NCBI GenBank assembly: GCA_030584025.1
Contig: CP129487.1
Coordinates: 3,811,001-3,875,000, forward strand
Source of the DNA: Cyclobacteriaceae bacterium
GTDB lineage: Bacteria > Bacteroidota > Bacteroidia > Cytophagales > Cyclobacteriaceae
Direction: 5' to 3'
DNA length: 64,000 nucleotides
How positions within the stretch are numbered: the first letter of the stretch is position 1; each line of letters begins with the position of its first letter. The translations under genes were made by a program, and so were the position numbers. Below are positions 24,458-31,137 of the stretch, piece after piece. Below the pieces are notes generated by a model. It was not told the origin of the DNA, searched no databases, and saw only the letters and a list, made by a program, of their open reading frames with translations.

Positions 24458-25099
24458 CTAATTGTTCTTCCAATCAAACGTATTGATCATGTGCATGATG
24501 TCTTTCTTCATGTATTCGATGGCAGGCTTTAGAGAATCGTTGTGCACCTTGCTGTTAAAATAAAGCGCTCCGCGAAGAAAGTTTTTAGTAGAGTCGGTAA
24601 TGGTGAATTGCATCTGGCTGGGCACATCGCCTTCAAGTTCGGCAATGATGGCGGTTCGGCCCGAATAGGTTTGGGCGATCACTTCATCAATCGCGTATGC
24701 TTTTATCTGATGCTTGGCGGTAAGCGTGTAAGCATCGTTCATGAATTCACGCAACAATTGTTCGTTGCTGTAAATTTTTTTGTACGTAATGTGCACGTTC
24801 GATTGCAGTTGTGGATAGTAGATTTCAATCCAATACCGTTCATGAAACCCTGCGGTATCAGGCAAAACTTTCGCGTGTTTGGAGTACTCAAACGTGTAGG
24901 GGAGTGAATCGGGCAGTGGTTGATATTCCGGTTCAGGTAAAATAAGTCGGTTGTAACCAACGGGTTTTGGTAAATAATCGCGCTGACAAGCAGTTCCAAA
25001 AAAAAGTAGGCACAAAGCAATAGGCAGTAGGCAGTAGGCTGATTTAACTGCTAACTGCCAACTGCCCACTTCCCATCTTTTAATGCTTTTCTTCTTCAT
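24458..25099 (-). CDS. gldD: Gliding motility lipoprotein GldD
   Basis: A 213-residue lipoprotein matching GldD: after lipobox GTAC (C38) comes the family opening YLPKPVGYNRLILPEPEY, and further on the conserved HITYKKIYSN and RTAIIAELEGDVPSQMQFTI. GldD is needed for gliding motility and T9SS-linked surface translocation in flavobacteria. It overlaps gldE by 20 bases, the usual gldE-gldD order. Oddly, the leader from residue about 9 to 28 (RWEVGSWQLAVKSAYCLLPI) is encoded by an interspersed repeat, so this repeat supplies much of the signal sequence. Confidence 0.9.
   Translation of the reverse strand: MKKKSIKRWEVGSWQLAVKSAYCLLPIALCLLFFGTACQRDYLPKPVGYNRLILPEPEYQPLPDSLPYTFEYSKHAKVLPDTAGFHERYWIEIYYPQLQSNVHITYKKIYSNEQLLREFMNDAYTLTAKHQIKAYAIDEVIAQTYSGRTAIIAELEGDVPSQMQFTITDSTKNFLRGALYFNSKVHNDSLKPAIEYMKKDIMHMINTFDWKNN
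25017..25074. repeat. Interspersed ggcagt/actgcc repeat within the gldD leader
   Basis: On the plus strand, ggcagtaggcagtaggc (25023-25039) is followed by a short spacer and ctgctaactgccaactgcc (25048-25066). The two parts are imperfectly self-complementary (ggcagt/actgcc units). It resembles a common interspersed element of tandem ggcagtt-type units, and it lies within the coding sequence of gldD, at its signal peptide. Confidence 0.65.
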
Positions 25100-26405
25100 G
25101 CACCTGAACCTTTACACGCTTAATCCGTCTTTTATCCACTGCCTCAATGGTAAACGTAAATTGTTGATAGTTTATTTGATCACCGGCTTTCGGGAAACCT
25201 TTGTTGATTTCCAGAATAATACCTCCAAGCGATTCACTCTCCCCCTTCACCTCATCAAACGTATTGGTTTCAATATCCAATGCCTTGCAAAAATCATGAA
25301 GGGAGATTTTTCCCTCGAAGGTAAATGTATTCGTATCAATTTTCTGATACGCTAAACGAGCTTCGTCAAACTCATCATTGATCTCGCCAATAATTTCTTC
25401 AATCACATCTTCTAATGTAATGATGCCGGAGGTTCCGCCATATTCATCTACCACTACGGCAATGTGCACGCGCTTTTCTTGAAAATCCTTCAGCAACGAA
25501 TCAACTTTTTTGGTTTCTGGAATGAAGAAAGGGGTGCGCAAAAGTTTTTGCCACCCAAACGACTCACCCTGATCAATGTAGGGAAGCAAATCTTTAATAT
25601 AGAGCAAGCCCTCAATCTTGTCGAGCGATTCGCGGTAAACAGGCAAGCGCGAAAACCCAGACTTATTGATGAAATCCATCAACTCGTGAAACGTAAGCTC
25701 AACATCAACAGCCGATATGTCCACACGCGAGCGCATCACCTGCTTCACGCTGAGCGTACCAAAGTTTACAATGCCACGTAAAATTTCTTTTTCTTCATCG
25801 GTTGTTTCATCGGTGCTGGTGGCCAACTCCAACGCCTGATTTAATTCTTCAACGGTAGTTTGATATCCTTTTTTCTCAATGCGCTTTTCAACCAGGCTCG
25901 TCATTTTCATTAACGGAAAGGATACTGGCCTGCAAAGTGTTTGAAGAATAACCCAAACACGACTCATGCGCTGTGCAAACGAAAGGTTATTTTTTGTTGC
26001 ATAAACTTTCGGAACAATTTCTCCGAAAAAAGTAAGAAAGAAGGTGATGACGAATGTAACCACACCTACAATCAATTCTTCCGGTCGCCTGGTGCCGGAA
26101 AGTTCCCACATCAAAAAAGTGGAGATGGTCACCACGCCTACATTCACCGTGTTGTTCATGATGAGGATGGTGGCGAGTAATAACCTGGGTTTGCTTAATA
26201 ATTCAATAATGGTCTTATCACTTTTTTCGCGACTGTTGCGGCAGCGTTCAAGGTCTTCAGGTTTAAGTGAAAAGAATGCCACTTCCGATCCGGAAATTAA
26301 ACCGGAAAAAATCAACAACACCACGATCACAGCAAAGCTGATCAGGTGCATCGGGCCGATGCCGGAGAAAAGTTGAAGTAACGCGTAACTGGGAGGCTCG
26401 TCCAA
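25080..26405 (-). CDS. gldE: GldE: CNNM/CorC-type gliding-associated membrane protein
   Basis: A 441-residue protein with an N-terminal CNNM (DUF21) membrane domain (LISFAVIVVLLIFSGLISGS, then IMNNTVNVGVVTISTFL and VVTFVITFFLTFFGEIVPKV), two CBS domains (TFHELMDFINKSGFSRLPVY, ...VHIAVVVDEYGGTSGIITLE) and a C-terminal CorC_HlyC domain. Relatives are Mg/Co transporters or efflux-linked proteins; in Bacteroidota this one precedes gldD and is called GldE. It overlaps gldD at the 3' end and follows ssb by 23 bases. The operon mutY-ssb-gldE-gldD is a recognised Bacteroidota order. Confidence 0.9.
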   Translation of the reverse strand: MDEPPSYALLQLFSGIGPMHLISFAVIVVLLIFSGLISGSEVAFFSLKPEDLERCRNSREKSDKTIIELLSKPRLLLATILIMNNTVNVGVVTISTFLMWELSGTRRPEELIVGVVTFVITFFLTFFGEIVPKVYATKNNLSFAQRMSRVWVILQTLCRPVSFPLMKMTSLVEKRIEKKGYQTTVEELNQALELATSTDETTDEEKEILRGIVNFGTLSVKQVMRSRVDISAVDVELTFHELMDFINKSGFSRLPVYRESLDKIEGLLYIKDLLPYIDQGESFGWQKLLRTPFFIPETKKVDSLLKDFQEKRVHIAVVVDEYGGTSGIITLEDVIEEIIGEINDEFDEARLAYQKIDTNTFTFEGKISLHDFCKALDIETNTFDEVKGESESLGGIILEINKGFPKAGDQINYQQFTFTIEAVDKRRIKRVKVQVHEEEKH

Positions 26406-26428
26406 GCAGGTATAGCTTTAGTGAAACA

Positions 26429-26869
26429 TCAGAAGGGCAGATCATCAGAGCCACCTGTTTCAGCAGGCAGATTTTCAGGGCCACTTCCCTTATTGGCGGA
26501 TGCATATCCGGAGTCATTGCCCGAACCACCACCCGATGCTTTCGGAGAAAGCATGGTCATGTTATCGGCAACTATTTCGGTGGTGTAACGGGTAACGCCT
26601 TCTTTCTCCCATGAACGGGTGCGGAGTTTTCCTTCAATGTACACCATATCGCCTTTGTGTAAATATTTTTGAGCGATTTCAGCCAGGCCACGCCACAACA
26701 CAATGTTGTGCCACTCGGTAACTTCCTTTTTTTCATTGGTGGTTCTGTCGCGATAGGTTTCAGAAGTGGCCATGGTGAAGTTAGCTACAGCAACACCACT
26801 CTCCAGGTTTCTGATTTCAGGATCGCGACCTAAGCGGCCAATAAGAATTACTTTGTTTACGCCCGACAT
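26429..26869 (-). CDS. ssb: Single-stranded DNA-binding protein
   Basis: A 146-residue SSB. The OB-fold spans about 1-105 (SGVNKVILIGRLGRDPEIR, ...VTEWHNIVLWRGLAEIAQKY, KGDMVYIEGKLRTRSWEKEG). A Gly/Ser-rich linker follows and the C-terminal acidic tip is SDDLPF, which recruits repair and replication partners. SSB forms tetramers on single-stranded DNA. It lies between mutY and gldE in one minus-strand operon. Confidence 0.95.
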   Translation of the reverse strand: MSGVNKVILIGRLGRDPEIRNLESGVAVANFTMATSETYRDRTTNEKKEVTEWHNIVLWRGLAEIAQKYLHKGDMVYIEGKLRTRSWEKEGVTRYTTEIVADNMTMLSPKASGGGSGNDSGYASANKGSGPENLPAETGGSDDLPF

Positions 26870-26981
26870 TTTTTATTCACTTTTATTAAAGTCCTGTAAT
26901 GAAAGAAGTCATTGCAAAAGCGGTGTTATAATGCCAGTGCAATGACCCTTAACCTTCACAAAAGTACCAAGATTGGCGCAA

Positions 26982-28067
26982 CTATAAAAGGCTGAAATCC
27001 TGCAGAAAACGGCTTATGAGCACCGGTTTGGGTAATTCGGCCACCTTATTAATAGAGTAAAACCGCGTGTTTTCGGGCAGGGAATTGGGTTTGTTTTTAA
27101 GCGTAATCAGCGTAAAGCGGGCAAAAATAGTTTGGTGGCTGAGGATGTGTTTATATGTTTTAGACAACTCGGTGGAGGCAATTTTTGATTTCAAGCTTTT
27201 CAAAAATGCATTCTCATCAAGTGCTTTTTCAGGTTTGGATGCTTTGGTGTTTTCGATCAGGTAAAAATCGTAAAGCCCCGTCCAGATGTCTTTGCCGTTG
27301 CGGGAGTTCATCAGCAAAGATTGCTTTGATTTGACTACATAATAATTGAAGTACCGCTTTCTGCTTTTCTTCATGGCCAGTTTAACCGGAAGCAGCTGTT
27401 GCGATTCGTGTTTGTACGCCATGCAAGCGGACTGAAACACACAGGTATCGCACGTTGGATTTTTTGGTGTGCAGTGCAACGCACCAAACTCCATAATGGC
27501 TTGATTAAAAGTGGCCGGATCATTTTTATCAATTAAGGAGTTTGCCAGTTCAGAAAAATATTTTTTTCCAGCTGGTGTGTTGATAGGTGTATCCACACCA
27601 AATATCCGTGACAAAACACGAAACACGTTGCCATCCACAACGGCAACGGCTTCACCAAACGAAAAGGATGCAATGGCTGCTGCGGTGTAATCGCCAATGC
27701 CCGGCAATTGTTTCAATGCAACAAATGAAGACGGAAATTTTCCGTTGAATTTTTTCGATAGTTCTTTGGCTGCTTTATGCAGGTTGCGTGCGCGGCTGTA
27801 GTAGCCAAGCCCTTGCCAAAGCCGAAGCACTTTTTGCACCGGGGCTGATGCCAAATCGTGTACGGTGGGGAATTCCCTGACAAAACTCTTATAATAAGGG
27901 AGCCCCTGGCTTACGCGTGTTTGTTGCAAAATGATCTCGGAGAGCCAGACCTTATATGGGTCTTTTGTATTGCGCCAAGGCAGGATTCGCTTGTTTTCTT
28001 CATACCACTCAACGACTTTTTTAGAGAAATACCGATGATCCATCCCCCTGATTATCAATTTTTTCAA
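26982..28067 (-). CDS. mutY: A/G-specific adenine glycosylase MutY
   Basis: A 361-residue adenine glycosylase that removes A opposite 8-oxoG. The catalytic Glu is E44 (WLSEIILQQTRVSQGLPYY), the HhH is LPGIGDYTAAAIASF (121-135), the catalytic Asp is D145 (VAVVDGNVFRV), and the 4Fe-4S cluster ligands are C199, C206, C209 and C215 (C-x6-C-x2-C-x5-C). A C-terminal NUDIX-like domain recognises 8-oxoG. An internal ATG at 28043 is an alternative start. It heads the operon with ssb, gldE and gldD, and is divergent from the HU gene. Confidence 0.94.
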   Translation of the reverse strand: MKKLIIRGMDHRYFSKKVVEWYEENKRILPWRNTKDPYKVWLSEIILQQTRVSQGLPYYKSFVREFPTVHDLASAPVQKVLRLWQGLGYYSRARNLHKAAKELSKKFNGKFPSSFVALKQLPGIGDYTAAAIASFSFGEAVAVVDGNVFRVLSRIFGVDTPINTPAGKKYFSELANSLIDKNDPATFNQAIMEFGALHCTPKNPTCDTCVFQSACMAYKHESQQLLPVKLAMKKSRKRYFNYYVVKSKQSLLMNSRNGKDIWTGLYDFYLIENTKASKPEKALDENAFLKSLKSKIASTELSKTYKHILSHQTIFARFTLITLKNKPNSLPENTRFYSINKVAELPKPVLISRFLQDFSLL

Positions 28068-28096
28068 TATTAATTTTTAATTCTGAGGCCACAAAT

Positions 28097-28104
28097 TAAC
28101 TTTG
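28097..28104 (+). promoter_or_regulatory. Bacteroidota -7 promoter element upstream of HU gene
   Basis: TAACTTTG matches the Bacteroidota sigma-A -7 consensus TAnnTTTG at 8 of 8 fixed positions. It lies 34 bases before the GTG at 28138. A clear TTTG -33 element is not visible, but the upstream DNA is T-rich. Confidence 0.55.
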
Positions 28105-28137
28105 GCGTCCCGTTAAAATTTTAAAACAAATACAACC

Positions 28138-28446
28138 GTGACCAAAGCAGATATCATTAACGAAATAGCCGATAAAACTGGTGTTGATAAAGCAGATGTT
28201 ACCGCATCAGTAGAGGCTTTTTTCAGTGTGGTAAAAACGAACATGGCAAGCGGCCACAACATATACATTCGTGGTTTTGGCAGTTTCATTAATAAGAAAA
28301 GAAAGAAAAAAATTGCGCGAAACATTTCACGCAACACCGCACTGGTAATCGATGAGCACTTTGTTCCCAGCTTTAAGCCAGCCAAAATTTTTGTTAGCAA
28401 AATCAAAAACAGTGAGAAGGTGAAACAATTGGCTGATAAAGCCTGA
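28138..28446 (+). CDS. HU/IHF-family DNA-binding protein
   Basis: A 102-residue histone-like protein starting with GTG. It has the HU N-terminal helices (TKADIINEIADKTGVDKADV), the dimer body and the DNA-binding beta arms around NIYIRGFGSFINKKRKKKIAR followed by VPSFKPAKIF. It bends and compacts DNA as a dimer. A basic C-terminal extension (KIKNSEKVKQLADKA) is a little longer than in E. coli HU. A -7 promoter element (28097-28104) is 34 bases upstream. Confidence 0.93.
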   Translation: MTKADIINEIADKTGVDKADVTASVEAFFSVVKTNMASGHNIYIRGFGSFINKKRKKKIARNISRNTALVIDEHFVPSFKPAKIFVSKIKNSEKVKQLADKA

Positions 28447-28485
28447 TTGTATTGACATCAACACGCCAATCCGGGCGTAATCCTT

Positions 28486-29289
28486 ATGCTTAAAAGCCGA
28501 ATTATTTTACTTGTTGTCAGCATTGTGCTGGTTGTTGTTTTATTCATGCTACCCAAGGTAGTGGTGAAGAATGACGAGCAACTTGCCACCGCAGATTCAA
28601 CGGCTATGCCACAAGTTGACCCTCATGGCGCTGCACCGGTTACCCTGCAGCAGGCCATTGCCCGCATGCGCTCAGGGCATGGCGCTTCATCTGGTGAAAA
28701 AAGTGCTATCTTTGCCGACTCTTTAGCAGACCTGTATTGGGAAGCGGGCAAGTTTGACAGTGCTGCCTGGTTTGCCAACGAGGCTGCAACGTTCTTTAAC
28801 ACGATGGAAAGCTGGATTAAGGCGGGTGATAGCTATTATCAGGCGTACACCTTTACCCTTGATCAGCTAAGACAAGAAGAACTGGCCGAAAAGGCCCGGC
28901 AATACTTTTCGATGATTTTGAAGAGCAATCCGGGAAACCTTGAGGTAAAGTCTAAAATGGCCATGACCTACTTGTCGACTGCCAACCCGATGCAAGGCAT
29001 ATCCATGCTGCGCGAGGTATTGGCGGAAGACCCTAAAAATGAGTCGGCCTTGTTCAACCTGGGCATGTTGTCCATTCAATCCGGGCAGTATGATCGGGCC
29101 ATTGAGCGCCTGAAAGAACTCACGGAAGTGAACCCGAAACATGTACAAGGCCAGCTGCTGTTGGGTGTTGCGTACAAGAGCAAAGGAAACAAGAAGGCGG
29201 CACGTGAGCAGTTTGAAAAAGTAAAACAATTGGATGCCGATCCGGCTGTTCAGGCAACAGCGGATTCGTATCTGCAGGACTTAAAATAA
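28486..29289 (+). CDS. Membrane-anchored TPR protein
   Basis: A 267-residue protein with one N-terminal membrane segment (IILLVVSIVLVVVLFML) and TPR repeats from about residue 130 on (e.g. LFNLGMLSIQSGQYDRAIER, then LLGVAYKSKGNKKAAREQFE). It likely acts as a scaffold facing the periplasm. It sits between HU and RNase E/G on the same strand, 39 bases after HU. No partner can be named. Confidence 0.82.
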   Translation: MLKSRIILLVVSIVLVVVLFMLPKVVVKNDEQLATADSTAMPQVDPHGAAPVTLQQAIARMRSGHGASSGEKSAIFADSLADLYWEAGKFDSAAWFANEAATFFNTMESWIKAGDSYYQAYTFTLDQLRQEELAEKARQYFSMILKSNPGNLEVKSKMAMTYLSTANPMQGISMLREVLAEDPKNESALFNLGMLSIQSGQYDRAIERLKELTEVNPKHVQGQLLLGVAYKSKGNKKAAREQFEKVKQLDADPAVQATADSYLQDLK

Positions 29290-29301
29290 ATTAATAACCA
29301 C

Positions 29302-29356
29302 ACCCCCTCCGGCCTTGCGGCCACCTCCCCCTTGCCGGGGTAGGAATAGATGGGGT
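29302..29356. repeat. GC-rich palindromic element
   Basis: Outer acccc (29302-29306)/ggggt (29352-29356), inner ggcc-ttgc-ggcc (29311-29322) and cccc (29328-29331)/gggg (29337-29340). It resembles interspersed C/G-rich palindromes such as the one at 1395-1515 in layout. It separates the TPR gene from the 29-residue ORF. Confidence 0.55.
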
Positions 29357-29373
29357 AAGAAAATTAAAACTTT

Positions 29374-29463
29374 ATGCCAAGCGGAAAGAAAAGAAAGAAG
29401 CACAAAATGGCAACTCACAAGCGCAAGAAGCGCTTGAGAAAGAACAGACATAAGAAGAAGTAA
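29374..29463 (+). CDS. 29-residue very basic conserved small protein
   Basis: ATG 29374 to TAA 29463 encodes 29 residues, MPSGKKRKKHKMATHKRKKR then LRKNRHKKK; more than half are Lys or Arg. Near-identical small proteins upstream of the RNase E/G gene are familiar to me from other Bacteroidota (from memory), and a ribosome- or RNA-binding role is plausible. It is too short for ordinary gene callers and could be missed. It lies 89 bases before the RNase E/G start. Confidence 0.75.
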   Translation: MPSGKKRKKHKMATHKRKKRLRKNRHKKK

Positions 29464-29470
29464 TCTGTAA

Positions 29471-29488
29471 CCCCTGATAAATCAGGGG
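29471..29488 (+). promoter_or_regulatory. Leader hairpin between the 29-residue ORF and the RNase E/G gene
   Basis: A perfect 7-base stem cccctga (29471-29477)/tcagggg (29482-29488) with taaa loop. There is no T-run after it, so termination is unlikely. Its place in the RNase E/G leader invites comparison with the autoregulatory 5' stem-loops of rne in Proteobacteria, but this is inference. Confidence 0.45.
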
Positions 29489-29552
29489 ACAGGTGCTTTC
29501 TGTTCGGGAGCCGTACACATCCGGATTTTTTAACATTTTAAATTCTATCGTT

Positions 29553-31106
29553 TTGAGTAACGAACTAATTATCAGTAACGCTCAAGACGGATGTCGTATC
29601 GCCCTGCTGAGAGACAAGACGCTTGTCGAATTTCACCAGGAACAGGAAGGAAGCAAATTCACCGTTGGTGATATTTATCTGGGCACTGTAAAAAAAGTTG
29701 TACAGGGCCTGAATGCCGCATTTATTGATGTGGGTTATGATAAAGATGCTTTCTTACACTACCTCGACCTGGGGCCACAGTTCAGTTCACTGCAAAAGTT
29801 TACGAAACTGCTCAGGGCCAAAAAGATTTTCGGTAAGCTGGAAAAATTTACCCTTGAACCGGACATCGACAAGCATGGCAAAATTGGCCAGCAGTTGGTA
29901 AAGGGCCAGCTGATTCCGGTACAAATCGTAAAGGAACCCATCTCTACAAAAGGGCCGCGATTATCCTGCGAGCTATCATTGGCCGGGCGCTACCTGGTGC
30001 TGGTACCTTTTTCAAAAACGGTTAACGTTTCGAAGAAGATAACCAGCAGCGAAGAACGCAGACGCCTGTTGCGTTTAATTCAATCCATTAAGCCAGAAAA
30101 CTTTGGTGTAATAGTTCGCACCGTGGCCGAAGGTGCCGAAGTGGCCGAACTCGACCGCGACTTGCGCAACCTGGTGAAGACCTGGGAGGACGGCATTGCC
30201 CGACTTCCGGACGCACAACCGAATGATAAAATCATTGGTGAGCTGAACAAAACATCATCCTTGTTGCGCGATCTGCTGAACGAATCATTCGACAACATTC
30301 ATGTTGACGATAAGAAGATGTACGAAGAAGCGAAAGCGTACATCCGTTCCATTTCACCGGAGCAGGAGAAGATTGTAAAATTCTATAACGGTCGCGCGAA
30401 AATTTTTGAGCACTACGGAATTGAAAAACAGATCAAATCTGCTTTCGGGCAAACCGTAAGCTTACGTGGTGGAGGGTACCTCATTATTGAGCACACGGAA
30501 GCACTGCACGTCATAGATGTGAACAGCGGCAACAAATCCAACCGCGAAGAAAATCAGGAGACTACTGCTATCTCAGTAAATATTGAGGCGGCTAAAGAAA
30601 TTGCACGTCAGTTGCGTTTGCGCGATATGGGCGGCATCATTGTGGTTGACTTCATTGATATGAAGAACCCCGATAACCGGAAGACGATTTACAAGGTGAT
30701 GAAGGATGAGATGGCTAGCGATAAGGCCAAATCAACCGTGTTGCCGCTTTCGAAATTCGGGTTAATGCAGATTACACGCGAGCGCGTTCGTCCGCAGGTT
30801 AACATCGCCACACTCGAAGCGTGTCCCGCATGTAATGGTACCGGAAAAATCACCGCATCAATTTTGGTTTCGGATTTGATTGAGAAGACACTAGAACACC
30901 TGTTAGTAAAGCAGAACGAGAAGAACCTGGTATTGGCCTTACACCCGTACCTGCACGCCTATTTCACGAAGGGGATTATTTCTCACCGCGTAAAATGGTT
31001 TTTCAAATTCAAGCGTTGGGTAAACATGGAGGCAGATACCTCCATGGGATTAACCGAATTTCGCTTTGTGAATAAAGAAGGTGAAGAGATTCAATTAAAT
31101 GCATAG
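29553..31106 (+). CDS. rng: Ribonuclease E/G family protein
   Basis: A 517-residue endoribonuclease of the RNase E/G (CafA) family, involved in rRNA and mRNA processing. The N-terminal S1 domain (KFTVGDIYLGTVKKVVQGLN) is followed by the RNase H-like and DNase I-like catalytic regions with the metal-binding Asp in LHVIDVNSGNKSN and VVDFIDMKNPDNR. The Zn-link is CPACNGTG. The TTG at 29553 (LSNELIISN) is preferred over the ATG at 29493, because family members start MSNELII. It ends in a strong intrinsic terminator that overlaps the stop codon. Confidence 0.93.
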   Translation: MSNELIISNAQDGCRIALLRDKTLVEFHQEQEGSKFTVGDIYLGTVKKVVQGLNAAFIDVGYDKDAFLHYLDLGPQFSSLQKFTKLLRAKKIFGKLEKFTLEPDIDKHGKIGQQLVKGQLIPVQIVKEPISTKGPRLSCELSLAGRYLVLVPFSKTVNVSKKITSSEERRRLLRLIQSIKPENFGVIVRTVAEGAEVAELDRDLRNLVKTWEDGIARLPDAQPNDKIIGELNKTSSLLRDLLNESFDNIHVDDKKMYEEAKAYIRSISPEQEKIVKFYNGRAKIFEHYGIEKQIKSAFGQTVSLRGGGYLIIEHTEALHVIDVNSGNKSNREENQETTAISVNIEAAKEIARQLRLRDMGGIIVVDFIDMKNPDNRKTIYKVMKDEMASDKAKSTVLPLSKFGLMQITRERVRPQVNIATLEACPACNGTGKITASILVSDLIEKTLEHLLVKQNEKNLVLALHPYLHAYFTKGIISHRVKWFFKFKRWVNMEADTSMGLTEFRFVNKEGEEIQLNA

Positions 31107-31130
31107 CGGATTTCCGCTATGCATTTTTTT
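31097..31130. terminator. Strong intrinsic terminator after RNase E/G
   Basis: A 14-base perfect stem, aaatgcatagcgga (31097-31110) with tccgctatgcattt (31113-31126), tt loop, followed by a T-run to 31130. It overlaps the rng stop codon at 31104-31106. The A-rich side also allows weak function for the convergent SprB-repeat gene. Confidence 0.9.
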
Positions 31131-31137
31131 CTTTCCG

